Shown piece after piece: positions 50,320-63,069 of a stretch of DNA of 64,000 nucleotides. A program made the position numbers and the translations under genes. Location: the NCBI GenBank assembly GCA_963513935.1, contig OY740769.1, positions 104,511,762 through 104,575,761 of the forward strand. Reading direction: 5' to 3'. The DNA is from Aphrophora alni. Taxonomy: Eukaryota; Arthropoda; Insecta; Hemiptera; Aphrophoridae. The notes under the pieces were generated by a model that did no database searches, was not told the DNA's origin, and was given only the letters and a program-made list of their open reading frames with translations. How positions within the stretch are numbered: position 1 is the stretch's first letter; each line of letters opens with the position of its first letter.

Positions 50320-51879
50320 TATAACGATCTCAAACGATCACAATGGATAAATAATTAATTAGGCCTAGTATCAAATATTAAAATAATAATAATAATCAAT
50401 CAAAAAGTTAATATTAATAAATAATTGTATAAATGTGTAAAATGAGACAAAAACACATGTGAACAAGCAACCTTACCGAAAGAGCAGCTGCAAGGTTAGG
50501 TTTGGAAGATAACTGTACAAATTGACAAACGTGACAAGAACAAGGGAAAGAAGACATTCTGTTTTACTTAAGAGAAGAAAGTTCGCCGACATAAATAAAA
50601 AATAAGTAGAAAACATAACGGAGTTTTGCTATTCAACGCAGCTGCGTGTCGTAAAACTGGGAACCAAGAAAAAATGAGAAAGCGAATACCTAACGGTATC
50701 TCCGAGGGCGAAGTCAGCGCGTGTAAGAAAAAATTAACGATTTTAGAAAGTTAGAGGTCCAATCAGAAGAGACCTGAGTTTTAAAAAATGAGATTTTGAC
50801 CAATAAGCGAAGAGGACGCTACACTTGAAATTCGGGAGAGGTGAAATCCAACGGTAAGGAGATTCAGTCTAGAACTGGGGTGGAGAGCGTGTAGGCTTGG
50901 CTTACAGCTAGGAATCAGAGTAGGAGGTGTTAAGAGTTAACCTGAGAACCTGAGAGTTAATTCAAAGTCATCGAGTAATTTAAACGCAGAGTCGCCACAA
51001 AATTTAGTAGTTTTTTTGAAGTTTGTTAGTAATCATAATTAAAATAGAGTCAAAGAGTATAAAATTCATAAAAGAAGAGGAGAGAATCATCGCGTCGAAA
51101 TCAATAGTTAGTCGAGAACGAGTAAGGAGACCAAACAGAGTTTAGCGGACGTAACACCAGAGATTCACCATCCGTAAATGAACCAGTGATTGCAGCATCC
51201 GACCTCCCAGGATAAGGATACGTCTTGTGTTAGTGCATCGTTAGTGATTGTGTTGTGTACAAGTGCCAAAAATTATAGCGGACGAGGAGAATTGTTTGAT
51301 AAGTACAAAATTTCATAATTAATAATCATTAGAGTTAGTATTTCACTTTGATGAGTCATAAAAGTTCCCATGCCCGAGATAAGAGTCAAGTTTTTTTTAT
51401 AATTTAAATTAAAAGTAAAGTAATTGAGCTAGCCGGCAAAATAAAAGTAAATTTGGAAATATAAGTTAATTAAAGAAAATTGTTTTGTTTTTTGTAATTA
51501 TATTGATATAAATTTAATAAGAACATTTGGACAAGATCTGTAGAAACATTTGTAGAGTTTTGTTTTTATGTAAATTGAATAATCAATTTAGATTTTAAAT
51601 TTGTCATCCATAATATTGTGTATTAGAGTAAATTAGTTTTAAAGAATGCAAGTGTGAGAGAATGAAGTAGTCTTAAGATATTCAATGAATAGTTAATTGA
51701 ATTGATACTTGTTTGTTATAAATAATTGTTTGATAATAAATCCTGAAGATAGTTAAAGGGTAAAAAACTTGTTTTGTGGAACTAATTTAACTAAACCATC
51801 CTAGTTTTCAAAATAATTAAAATAAATTAATTTAAAAGTAAATAAAAAATTAAACATATAACAAATTTTAATTGTTATA
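50320..51879 (+). repeat. 3' LTR (1560 bp)
   Basis: The same length and ends as the 5' LTR, offset by 3646 bases and followed directly by the ATGT target duplication. Seven substitutions and no indels separate the two. Confidence 0.97.
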
Positions 51880-51883
51880 ATGT

Positions 51884-54800
51884 ATTAAATAATAAAAATA
51901 AACCATTACATATAATTAATATTTTTAATTAGATTTATTGAAAGTTTAAAATTTTAATAATTTATATAGCTTTCTGAAATTGTTTTTTAATTCATTTTCA
52001 TAACTACAGTTGCAACAGGATTCTTGAATTCTGTTTTCGCTTTATAAGCCAGAAGTGAACTAAGCGAAAGGAAAAACTTGTAACTCCTTTTTAGTGTTAC
52101 TAAAATTTTTCTATTGAAAATATTCTGTTATATGAAAAGCAATTGTGCTTTGTGTAGTGACGTAGGGTTTGTAAAGTTGGTAATATCAAAAGATGGCGAT
52201 TTAGTCATTGAAAATGCGGTAACTCGTTTGATATAAAAGTTTCTGTTGGAGAAGTAACAATTTATTGATTGTAAATCTTCAAGTAGACATATTGTAAATA
52301 AATACCTTTACATTCTGAATTTGATAAACATAAATATAGATCAGCAGTTTCACTTTTTAAGCTTCGTAATAACATAAGTATAGATACTGCACAAAAATGT
52401 CGACGTCGGGTTTTCGATGGTTGTTGATTATGAACCCCATGAAACCATTTCCATCCGTCCGTTTATAGTATTTTTATTGTGGTATTTATTTCTTAAGGCC
52501 GATTGAATTTTAGAATTGAATACAAGAAACTATATCACAGTATGACTTAACTTTAAAAAAGTCTAATAATTCATTTTGTTAACTCTATGGGCGGTTATAT
52601 GTGTTTGTAGTCAAACTTATAGGTACTAATTATGTGTTTTGAAGCGCAAAAAATTAATTTTACACTGATTTGTTCGCAAGTAGTTGGCAAATCACATAAA
52701 CTATGGTGTCTTAATGGCGTCAGTGGGTTTCCCAAATGATGTAAAGTACAGATGTATTGTACGATATATTTATCGTCTGTCCGTCACAATTGTACAGATT
52801 GTAAATCATAAACACTGTAATAATAAATTCTTCAACGTTTCTTTCCCGAATGATAAGTGATGGCTGTTATTTGTCTAAATGTCTCTTGCCACAGATGCCA
52901 CATGCCACCTCGCAAGAAAGTTTAATGGGTTTTTACATTGAAAACAAATCTGTCATACTACAAATATTCACTATATTGCTGAAACGATGACTTGATCACT
53001 CGCTTATTATTTGAAATTCTCTTCGTCTGCCGAAATCATATTTGTTTCAATATAAAGATAAGGTCTACAGATAAGAAAACACCTTTACTAACGGTCGCTA
53101 TTTTTACATGTACGAAACTAAGTATATTCAACTGGTAATAAAAATTCTTACGGATCAATTTAACCCAAATATATCTGAAATTCTACTACTAGAACGATTA
53201 TTACATTCTCCTTTCTAATTTTAAGTTAAACTGATAAAAATGTCGGTTTGTTTTAGCGATAACTTATATTTTTAAACACAAAAACATAAATATGATTATA
53301 AACCAACAAGTAATGAGCTGTTGTGAGCTGTAGATGAAAACTATTGTATAGAGTTTTATTCCTGGAAAAAAAATTTCAAACAACGGCCACTTTAAAATGT
53401 ACACGATGGCTAACAAACTTATACTAAAGACAAAGCGTACATAAAATACTTCAGTAAAATCTGTAAAGAAAATAAAAGTAAACTGTTCAGAAGAAGAGGA
53501 ACTATTTATTAGATAAAATGAACAAAAATGTGTTAATAAACATCCTATCTTAAACCAATTATTTCAGGAAAGATTAACAATACAATGGAAAGATTTTTTA
53601 GTACTACAACGCACCAACTTTGTCAATAACACACCCATTCACAAAACCAAAATCCGAGCAAACTAAAATATTTGTCACCGTCTATAACAAATGTTTAGTA
53701 CGAGGGTTATAGGTCAAATAGTGTAAATTAACATTTGGCCCTTTCTTATAGAATATTGAATGTTTCGAAATTAGCCAAAACGAGTCCCAGTACTTTCAAC
53801 CCACAACCTATAATCAATTTTCTCAATTTAATCGTTCTTTGGACACGCAATCAAACTTAAAAGTTTACAAAAGCAAGTTGACAAAAGTTCTGAAGATATT
53901 CTGTGAAAAAAATGTTAGTATCGGCGAAAAATCATTTACCAAACTTTCTAATTGTGTTTCTAGAGATTCATTATTTTATAGTTAAGTTACCTCAAAACAT
54001 GATAATATAGCGACCTCCATTGGAAATTAGGAAAAAGTATTTATTTCTCGTTTTCACGTGGATAAAGATTAAGGTTTGTACTTAACCTCGAAGGAAAAAT
54101 ATGTTACTTTATCCTGCAAAATTTGAAATTTAGTTTTATACAAGCAAAGAAGTTCCTTGTTTTTTTTTTTTTTTTCAAAAACAACTCCAAGGTCTTTCAT
54201 TCTGTCTTTAAATGGACATGGTATATTTACATTAAGTCTTCCAGGGGGAAAAAAACTATTAATACGTATACACCCTAACCTAACCAGGATCTTAATTGTT
54301 ACCCACTTCATCCAATCGATTTCACGACCTGTATATTATTATAACATCCAAGTAGTGAAGGGTAACATTCCAACAGCAGGCGCAGCTATTATGCAGAACT
54401 GTCACTAGTTTACCTTGGTTTGTACAGGAACCCACGTTCTAATGTTTACAGTTCCACGTCAATTACTTCACCTACAAATAGCAATGTTTCCCAACTATGA
54501 ATTTTGTGCAAATTATTCTATATTTTTTATGTCGACACTGCTAAAGTTAAATTATACCTTGAAACACTTAAAACCTTCGAAGTTCTACTTCCGACGTCCA
54601 ATGTCATATTGCTACATTTCCTGAATCGCCCTTCTTCTTTTAGTTGCTTTAATATTATAGTCTTTCTTAACTTACAGTGTTTTTTTTATATTACCGTTAT
54701 AGTTTATTAGAACATTTCCCGTAATGTGTGTGAAAAACTAATACGCGAAGTTTTGATAATATAAAACAAACTCACTTTATCAAAAGAATTAATAAATTAG

Positions 54801-55389
54801 TAATTATATACACAAATTATGATATATATCCGAATAAACTATCTTCACTCAATAATTTTAAAACCATAAAAGTTTTTGAAGTATCATTTCTTCTGTAAAC
54901 TAGACAATAACCTTTTTTTGGCTTTTTGTTTGTTTAATTATTACTTATCTTTTCCAGAATGATATTAATAATTTTAAAAATTCTTCAATTACGACCAATA
55001 GAACACGTTATAACATGGCCGTATTAACAAAGTATATTTATATAACTGACACTTCTACGCAACACAAATACGTAGGCGTACATTAGTGTATCAGGCACTC
55101 CCAATTTTTCTTCTTCTAATTTTCATCCAATTTAGAATAAACGTTAACTTTTACAATCGCTTGTCCCGTTTGGTAGTAAAAATATATGAAAGGTAAATGT
55201 TGAATTCAAAACAATTTTTCTGACTGTTGCATTTTTCATTTGTTGTAATATTGCACCAATTGTGGTTCAAACGTTGTCATTTATAACGGTACGAATAAAC
55301 TCTTCACTAAAAATGTGTAAATTGGTTTAGCCGATTTATGCTTATTTTATATACATACAAAATATTATATTTTTAGATTAATTAAAGTA
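51884..55389. other. Non-coding stretch, probably intronic
   Basis: No exon, RNA gene or named repeat. Frames such as 54157-54408 and 54415-54710 are short, AT-biased and unsupported. If the transporter gene continues, this is part of its intron. Confidence 0.55.
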
Positions 55390-56122
55390 CAGGGTTATCA
55401 TAAAAGAATGGTGGGGTTTTGAACATGATTTAAATGAAAACAGAATTACTTACAGCTGATGTTGTTTATTTATCTAAATCGTCGTCTAAAACAGTTTTTT
55501 TACATAACTAATAAATTTCGATATGTGCGCCAAATCGATAAGCAAGTTCTGCCCAAAAGTTAGTTAACATGTCTTTGTTAACGGCTGTCAGTGCTTCATA
55601 AATCCTGTTCCTTAAGTGATTTAGGTCACGAATTTTTTCTCGGTAAACAATGTTTTTGATGTACTCCCACAAGAAGAAATCGCTAGGTGTCAGATCTGGA
55701 CTCCTTGGAGGCCATCGTATAGGTCCTTGCGAGCCTAGCCATCGATGTCCAAACTTTTCATTCAAAGTGTTTGCACTAAAGTACGCCATCCTGTTGGAAA
55801 TGAAGTTGTTGAACGTTTTCGAGTTCATCCAGCTAAGGAAAACAATAATTGATTAACATATCTAGATACACAATTCCGTTAATTATCTTTTCAACAATTT
55901 ACTTTTTCTATATTAGAGAACATAATAACACACTCCACACAGAACACTCCAGAAAACACAAAACACACTACCAAACAATGCAAAAACTAATTTTGAGGTT
56001 AAAACATTTGTTAAACCAACTTTTGGGTTATAGGCTATCAGCGATACCAATACGACACCACAAAATTTCTCTACTGTCTTCGTATGATAATGAAACTCCA
56101 CCATTATTTTATGATAACCCTG
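55390..56122 (-). mobile_element. Mariner/Tc1-superfamily deletion derivative (733 bp)
   Basis: The terminal inverted repeats are about 30 bp and match at 28 of 30 positions: CAGGGTTATCATAAAA(G/T)AATGGTGG and then (G/A)GTTT. TA dinucleotides flank both ends (55388-55389 and 56123-56124), the target duplication of this superfamily. The interior retains only the C-terminal part of a transposase on the - strand; the DNA-binding and first catalytic regions are gone. The well-matched ends mean it could still be mobilised if an intact relative exists. Confidence 0.9.
55508..55828 (-). pseudogene. C-terminal fragment of a mariner-like transposase
   Basis: This open frame of 106 codons includes GPIRWPPRSPDLTPSDFFLW and then EYIKNIVYREKIRDLNHLR and an ending near FGAHIEIY. 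The PRSPDLTPSDFFLW block carries the third acidic residue of the DD(D/E) catalytic triad (in the PSD position). The first two acidic residues and the helix-turn-helix domains are absent; complete proteins of this group are about three times longer. The ATG at the start is probably fortuitous. Confidence 0.88.
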
Positions 56123-57996
56123 TAAAATACAAATGCGATTAGTTTATTAAGAATAATTCACTATTACGAAGATTGTACGAGAATTAGAATTCGTATGATA
56201 AATTGTATATTGACATTTTGTTTGCCTCTTTCATGAAAGTAGAACAAATTTGTCCCCCATAAATCAGATTTCGTGGATTCTTATTAACATTACGTGCTCT
56301 TTCGGTTCCTTTTTTTTATTCCTAGAAAGTAAAGTATTTAAAGACTTTATTGGGGATTTTTCATAACTGATAAAATCTATCAGAGCTGCGTCTAAAGTGC
56401 TGTCCAAAAGAAGTTGGTTTTTATAAGAACTATTTTTGAAATGAAATAAAACTGAAGCCGTTTCAAATTACAGCTAATAACTGATTTTTAGTTAGTAGTA
56501 CACCTAATTTTTACCTACATGCTATTTTTTTCTTTTTGGGTATTGTATAGACGAGATTGGATTATTCCCATGTAGCCCCTGTAATGTCACTGACATTTTT
56601 ATAATAATCACTTTTTTCACTTAAAAACTCTTCATTTTCTTCTGATCTTTACGTTACCTTATTAGTTAAATTAGTAAATTATTATTAGTAGGAATTGGTT
56701 CCAAAAACATAAAGTGTGTATTAATCTACCTAATATGTTATTTTATTTAATATGACTGTGATTTTGAAAAAAAAAGATGTTATTTTTACTTTGAGTGTAT
56801 TATAATTATCTGTTAGTTACAAATAGTGCAGTGATAGTGTTTACTTTCTATATTCACACCACTTAGTAACTCAGAATATTCTGTTTCCCAATTATATCCC
56901 TTTACAAGAACTGCCACTGCCTAACTCACACATGTCAATACGACTCGAATGCCTTTTTGAAACATTGTAACATAAAATAAGTAAAACTATCAGTATTAGT
57001 CAAATAATTATTTGAGATCAGAAAACCACTAACAAATTAAACCACAAGGTGCTGAAAGTAGTAAAAAAATTCTTGTTAAATTCTAATGAAATAAATTGAA
57101 CGAAGAAGTCAGACTTCTTACCTGAAGGCCAGTTGCGGGTCCGTGCAGTGCCAACTAGATTGGCTTAGTGTTTAATAATCGAAGTACTTGAAGGTTATAT
57201 AATAATGCGTTTTGCATAAGGAATGATAATAGCACAGGATTTCGCTAAGGTGAAAAAACTAGGCCTAGGTTACAAAGTGACGATGAGATGAAGGGTAATA
57301 TAATACAGTATCACGAGACATGTAATGATGTGACCTTGGTTGTACTATTTAGAGGTCATCATACAGAACTCAATTTAAATAACGCATACACTAGCAAACT
57401 CAGGTTATTATGTATGGGTTATTTAGCATATTTATATAGGTTTACATTATTTTTAATACTTTACCTCCTTGTAAACGTTTTCAAACTAGGAATTGAATAT
57501 ATAAAATTCCTATCTGATCAGGATTCTTACACGTCGCTCTTGCTATATACGTCTATGTAGTATCAATTAGCACCGTGTTAGTTATTGCTCAAATCGAAAC
57601 TATTTAAAATACAGTAAATAATGGTATATACCACCACCGGTAATATTAAAAATGATTCACAAAGGTAGTTGTTTAAATTCTTTAGATGAGCATTTAACTA
57701 CATTTTAGTATTTTAGACACTCGCTGGCAATACGCAGAAGTTCAGATTATTCCTTTTGGATATTGACGCCCTAACCTCAAGCTAACCTCAAAAAATCTAA
57801 TAATGAACAGCTGATCAGGTTATTACATGGTAATTAACATTGCCTATTCATTGTTATACGATAGCTTTGGTAATTCTTTATTTATTTTTATTTTGTTTAG
57901 TGACAAAAACCTGGTGATCATCATATATATTAATTAATTATATATAAAAAGGTGACCTTATTATTTTCCGTCATACAATCCAACTGATTTTTAAGA
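56123..57996. other. Non-coding stretch
   Basis: No firm gene. It contains the exon-like island at 57122-57154, one TAGGCCTA octamer at 57260, and a hydrophobic 90-codon frame (57288-57560) that I do not accept as a gene. Confidence 0.5.
57122..57154 (-). other. Possible 33-bp micro-exon
   Basis: On the - strand a GC-rich 33-base segment is bounded by CTAG at the upstream side and CTTCAG|GTAAGAAG, a good donor, downstream. The length is a multiple of three and two frames are open (for example WHCTDPQLAF, offset by one base). The acceptor lacks a clear pyrimidine tract and no neighbouring exon is found, so this could be chance. Confidence 0.2.
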
Positions 57997-58031
57997 TTAC
58001 CGGTTTCGACGGTTATACCGTCATCTTTAGT
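57997..58031 (-). repeat. Penelope-like terminal hairpin motif
   Basis: Read on the - strand: CTAAAGAT, then GACGGTATAACCGTC (a six-pair hairpin with a three-base loop), then GAAACCGGTAATC. This layout (CTGAWGAT, hairpin, GAAAC) matches the motifs at 17184 and 45536 and is typical of the ends of Penelope-like retroelements. No reverse-transcriptase remnant is seen nearby. Confidence 0.5.
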
Positions 58032-58969
58032 CTATACAATCTAAGAAGCAAACGCACATAATAATTATGTTTAAAATATATATTAATTTCGTAGTCAAAT
58101 AAACATACATATTCGTAAAACTTCTACTTTATTTTGTACTCCACACGTAATATTTCCAAAAATAAAATTTTTTAATTCTATAGTTTTCCATCTTAACTAC
58201 ATCAAGGTCATCTTTTTTTTGTTATCGTCACATTTTTCCATTATGTGGGACAATGACTATGTAAAGTTTTCACCTGCAGCTGGGTGACGTTACAAACTTT
58301 AGTAGATATCAGATTGCTCAGTACCATAATTGGGGTTCCATCTTTTAAGCAGAGATGGTGGGGGTGGGTCTAAAGTGTGAAGGAACTCTGAAGAGTAGTG
58401 GACCACATCCTCTAACTCCACAGACTCAGTAGGAAGTTGTTCCAATAAAGAAACAATAATTCTGCTGTCTTGGATGTCCTCTCTTAAACCACATTGGATC
58501 TTTTATGTGCAAGTTTTTTTAAATCTGGGTATATCCTTTCATTTAAGGTTTGTAGATCTTTAACACAGATATTATGCAGAATGTATATTAAAATGTTCAT
58601 ACCATAAAAGATAGATATTGAAAGGCTCAAACTCCCCCCCCCCCCTCTGTACGGCTTTTACCTGTGCTACACGCTCGCACTGAAAGTCAATTGGCCTGTG
58701 ATGGTTTATAAAGTAAGTTTGTAAGTAACTGAAGACACAAACAATTATATAATCGTTTTTTTTAAAGGCGTAAAACAAAAAGTAAATATATATTTTAAAT
58801 TTAAATTTTGTATGAGAGTCTAAGAGTTAACCTTAGTTACATCAACACACTTTTTAATTTAGGGCATGAACAAAATTTAATTTTTAGGATGAAATTATTT
58901 ACGTAGCTGTATTTAATAACGTTAATTACTGTAAACTAATCTAGTAGTTGTACAAAAAAGTTAAATCAA
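58032..58969. other. Non-coding stretch
   Basis: No gene seen. A 13-14 base C-run lies near 58635. Confidence 0.55.
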
Positions 58970-59524
58970 AATTTGCGAAGTGTTTTCCTGAGAAAAGCGT
59001 ACAAAGTCCCTGTACAAACATATAAACTCAGATTTTGGATATTCCGTCATTTTGTTTCAAGATGCCAGATAATGGTTTGAGATAAACCTTCTCACAACAC
59101 TAAATAACAACGAAAAAAGTTACATCGAAATCTGTTGGACCGTTTTCCTATTAAATGCAGACAAAATCTTTTTCCAACAAATAAAATTAGGTTTTGGAGT
59201 CTAAACCATTTTTTTCAAGGTGGCAGATGATGGTATAAAAATAGCTAAAAACCTTCTCAAAGATTTACATAACAACGAAAAAAGGTTTCATCGAAATCCT
59301 TGTAGCCGTTTTCCTGTAAAACACGTACAAAAAGTGGAAAAGCGAGATTTTCTTGTTTAAAAAATAAGCCTTTTTAAACCACTTAAAAGATAAATTTCTA
59401 AAAACCCGCCCTTATTGCACATAAGAGGAACCACTATGCGAAATTTCAACTTCGTGGCCTTGTCATTATCCATATACTGTGATCAGTAAGTCAGTCAGTC
59501 TGTCTTTAGCTTATATAGATTTTA
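58970..59524 (+). repeat. LINE 3'-tail-like repeat with internal tandem units
   Basis: Two to three imperfect units of about 165 bases share AACAACGAAAAAAG, CATCGAAATC and CCGTTTTCCT (at about 59106 and 59271, with a partial unit at about 58975). They are followed by a conserved-looking end, GTGATCAGTAAGTCAGTCAG, then TATATAGATTTTAG. That order (CATCGAAATC...CCGTTTT, then GTCAGTCAGT and a TATATAGAT run) is typical of 3' untranslated ends of RTE-like LINEs and their SINEs in insects. No ORF is attached. Confidence 0.55.
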
Positions 59525-61440
59525 GATAAAAATAATATAGCCGGACCATATTGTTTAGAAATATTTAAAGTGGGAGGCCGAACTGGGAGATTTAACTCTG
59601 GCTTGGTAATTTTGAAATAAAAATGATGCTCAAGAAATTATATGTAACCTACAGGTGTAAAATATAAATAATATTTAAACGTAAGTAAAAATAAAAATTT
59701 GGAATGTTAAATATACCACATATATTTCGTTCTATATTCGAGCCTTAAAAATAAGCTGCACTTAAGCACCATTTTATGAGCTAATTCATACCGAAGTAGT
59801 TTGATTGTGAATACCTATTAAAAATATTCTTTAAAATTTAAATTGTATTAAATTCATGAGCAGAAGTTAGTTTCTCATTCTTTTTAAATATGATTAAATT
59901 TCTATCTGTTTATAATTGAAAATAATTTTTTTTATTGGATGTTGTTTCTCATAAAATAGGTGGTTTTAAAAGTATCAGTTCATATTTGTTTGTTTAATTT
60001 TCACGAGAAATCAGCCAATTTCACGTTTGCATTTTTGTAGTTATGTTTATTTTCCAGAAAATAAGACACACATGTTACAAATCGATAACGTTATAGGAGA
60101 GGGGAAATCTACGCATGTCCTCGGAAAATAGGGGATTGGTGTAACAATGTTAATGTTTTTAATTTGTTTATCGAAGTGATCCACTCATTAGAAAGCGCAA
60201 CACGTTTGCAGTTGGGTCAATGTTGCCATTAGGACATTGCGTATATAACAATTGTTATATATAATATAACTTACTAGAATTGCAATCAATGAATTCCAAA
60301 ATAGGGTAAGTTTTGTTAGTTGAGCTAATAAAAATTGTTCATTAAATTTTTAAAGCAAGTTTGTTCCTAGATTTAATATATCCCCCCTGTTATTAATAAT
60401 AAGAACAATTTGTTGTTATTGTAATTTACGCTTGAAAATTTTATATTAAATGTTGTAATATGGAGCATAGTGGATCAATTTATGATTATGAGCGTTTTAA
60501 TTCAAGCCGTTTTAATTATACTATTTTTATTTTGCAATTAACTAGAAATAAATTATTATGATGGTACTAAAATTGTAACATTATCCATAGTTGAATCTTT
60601 TTAATCTTCTAGAAGCACGTATTTTAGAGCAATTTCAAAATAATATGTCTGTCCGTCCATCTAATTCATTAGCTCCAGACAGCTAGTCTTATTGATTAGA
60701 TTTTTAATTTGGTGTGAACTAGCTGTCTTACGAAATGATTATATTTTGTCAAAATAGCTTAAGGGGTAGAGAGGAGAATTTTGTAATTGACCAAATTACG
60801 AAAACTTTTAATAATCATCCGAATTTTATGAAACTTATAAAACTTATTTACTTTGTAACTCTGAATTAAAATTTGACATCGGTTTTTATATTAATCGGCT
60901 CCTGACTCTTCAAAACTCCAAAGATGATGAAACAACCGATGACGTTTGTGGCTCTCTTAAACCCGAAAATTCATATTTTTTTTAATTGTTCGTTTACATT
61001 GAGACAAAAATATTTATAAATAATTATTTATAGTATATTAAGCTTATTTTAATAACATGTTGGTCAAATTTGTTTGTTCTCACTCTTCTAAAACGTCTAT
61101 AGAGATGAAAATATGTAAACAAAAAATAATTAAATTTTTGTCAAGAGTTGAACTGTTTTGAAATATAGTTTGTAGTTTAATGTTAACATCAAATTTCATT
61201 CACCCCTTGTAGTTGAAACATTTTTATATGTATCCCATGTGAAGGGGAGGGATTGAACACCACCATATTAAAAAAAAAACTATTAAATAAAATTGTTGTA
61301 AGAATCCCTAATCCAAGATTAAATTGTCAACTAAAATTCAAACTATTTCAATTTTGATCAGGCTATTGAAAAAAGGGTTTCAAAAGTTCTATTACAATAA
61401 AACTTTTTGGAATGACCAATTTTGGTAAAAGTTAATAGTT
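59525..61440. other. AT-rich non-coding stretch
   Basis: Nothing identified. Confidence 0.6.
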
Positions 61441-61631
61441 TGCTGCGCAGGATCGTAGTCTCAGATGTCGAAGTTAGTATGTGAGAGATGAAATTAGTTA
61501 GAATGACTGTTAGAAATTTTCTAAACGTATTCTAGGTCAAGTTAGTTGGGAACTGTTTGCAAGTTAATTTACGAGCTGAAAGCCGAGAGGGAATCGTGCC
61601 AGAGATGAATGTAATCGAGAGAGGTGCTCAC

Positions 61632-61668
61632 CTTGCCCGTCTACCACTTCATTGTTGTCTACTTCCAT
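61632..61668 (-). CDS. Possible first coding exon of an unknown gene
   Basis: Within a GC-richer patch (about 61550-61780), the - strand has ATG at 61668 followed by 12 codons (MEVDNNEVVDGQ) and one base, then a good donor, CAAG|GTGAGC, at 61631. An acidic, hydrophilic leader and a canonical donor are what a short first coding exon looks like. There is no recognised motif, and the continuation would lie at lower coordinates, where I see no matching exon. Chance is a real alternative. Confidence 0.25.
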
Positions 61669-61780
61669 CGACTAGATAATTGTTGTGAACGAGGAGTAGG
61701 ATTTGCCTCACGCTACTTTGCAAATAATTCCCAGTTTTCATTCCTGACAATAGCACGGTTTAACATAAATTAACTGCCGT

Positions 61781-63069
61781 CACATCTCGAGTCATCACCC
61801 GCAACCAAAGGAATTTTAACGTGATTATCTTCTTGTTCTTTGTAATAACTAACCGCATCCAAAGCGATTAGAGAATTTTTAATGTTAACGAGCAATTATG
61901 TTCTTTTAGTATTTTGTGACTGTATGCTATAGACACGTTTGTAATGCTTTTGCGTTTCATTTTGTGGGTTTTTTAAAACCTACTTTTGAAAATCGAAACC
62001 AAAATTTACGAAGTAAATAAAAGTTTCAATCACATCAGTTTTATACTTCTAAAATTAAAAGCCAAAACGAGTTTCTTCTAAGTAATAAAATCTTCTCATA
62101 AGACATCTATCACTATCAATTTTAAATGTTATGTTAGTAAATATTATCCGCTTCCCTACTGTATGTCCTGTTTTATAGAGACGGTTCAATTTTCCGCAGC
62201 TAACTTGCGGTACATATAAGACCAGAACAAAATAATGAATCAGAGTTCAGCGTCTCAAAGACCTTAGGAATTACGAAAAGTTCCACTTCTCAAAAAGGAA
62301 AATAATAGGGGAAATTGCTTTGTCCGAGTGATAAGGATTTATATATGAACGTTAATGTCGGTAATTTTGAGGTTAATTGGAAAGTAAAGCCTAATGGTCT
62401 TAATTTCGCCCTTTGTCGTTGAAACGCGTTTGATTAAGTAAACGTAATTTTTGTGAGATCCTGTGGTCGATTTTTTTTCTATCATTCAATACAAAACAAA
62501 GTGTGAAAAAAAAAAATACGCATCTTAACCAATTTCCTCGCATTTGTTTATCATTAACAAATCTGTCTCGTTTCTAAGCTGAAAATAAAGATGAAAACTT
62601 CAACACTGATTTTGTTTATCATTGTTATTTTATTTTCAATTAACAAACGTAAAGGAGGGTTAATTAACCTCCTTTTTATAGATTATATTTATTGTACTTT
62701 TGACGATAATTTTTAATTCTCCCTCAAATGAATTGTATTTATGGGATGATGCAGTTAAAAAGTGTCCTGGTGGAATCTTCTACAAGACGAAACACTTTAT
62801 AAATTATTATTTTTATTATTACAAAATTAATACTATTTTTTCTATACACACTAAAGTTATAACAGTAAGGCATTGCAAATTGAAATGTTTGTGATAAATT
62901 TACTACAAATAAGGAAAATAATTAGTGATATTTGTAACACTTGATAGGTTTTACGCGAGCCTGTGCAACCGATAACTGTGCGAATTGAGGTAGTAAAACA
63001 TTACATGTCACAGCTACTGTAGGTATGTTGATTGCACTGAAATGATGTAGGCCTATAATTATTTGTTTT
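61781..63069. other. Non-coding stretch
   Basis: No gene seen. A near-perfect 25-nt palindrome, AAAGGAGGGTTAATTAACC and continuing, is at 62651-62675. One TAGGCCTA octamer is at 63048. Confidence 0.55.

Larger units (their letters stand above)
46670..51883 (+). mobile_element. Internally deleted Ty3/Gypsy-like LTR retrotransposon
   Basis: The element spans 46674-51879, flanked by a 4-bp target duplication ATGT (46670-46673 and 51880-51883). Its two LTRs are each 1560 bp, begin TATAAC and end GTTATA. The 2086-bp interior holds a primer-binding site, a complete gag ORF, the last part of integrase and nothing else: protease, reverse transcriptase, RNase H and most of integrase are missing, and there is no env. 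Only 7 LTR differences imply a recent insertion. It lies in the sense orientation in the intron downstream of the exon at 45867, so its LTR signals could affect that transcript. Superfamily is inferred from gag plus the integrase tail and the 4-bp duplication; BEL/Pao is a less likely alternative. Confidence 0.9.

Noticed and set aside
57288..57560. 90-codon + frame with hydrophobic stretch
   Set aside because: AT-rich hydrophobic codons (Leu, Phe, Tyr) arise easily by chance; no homology or context.
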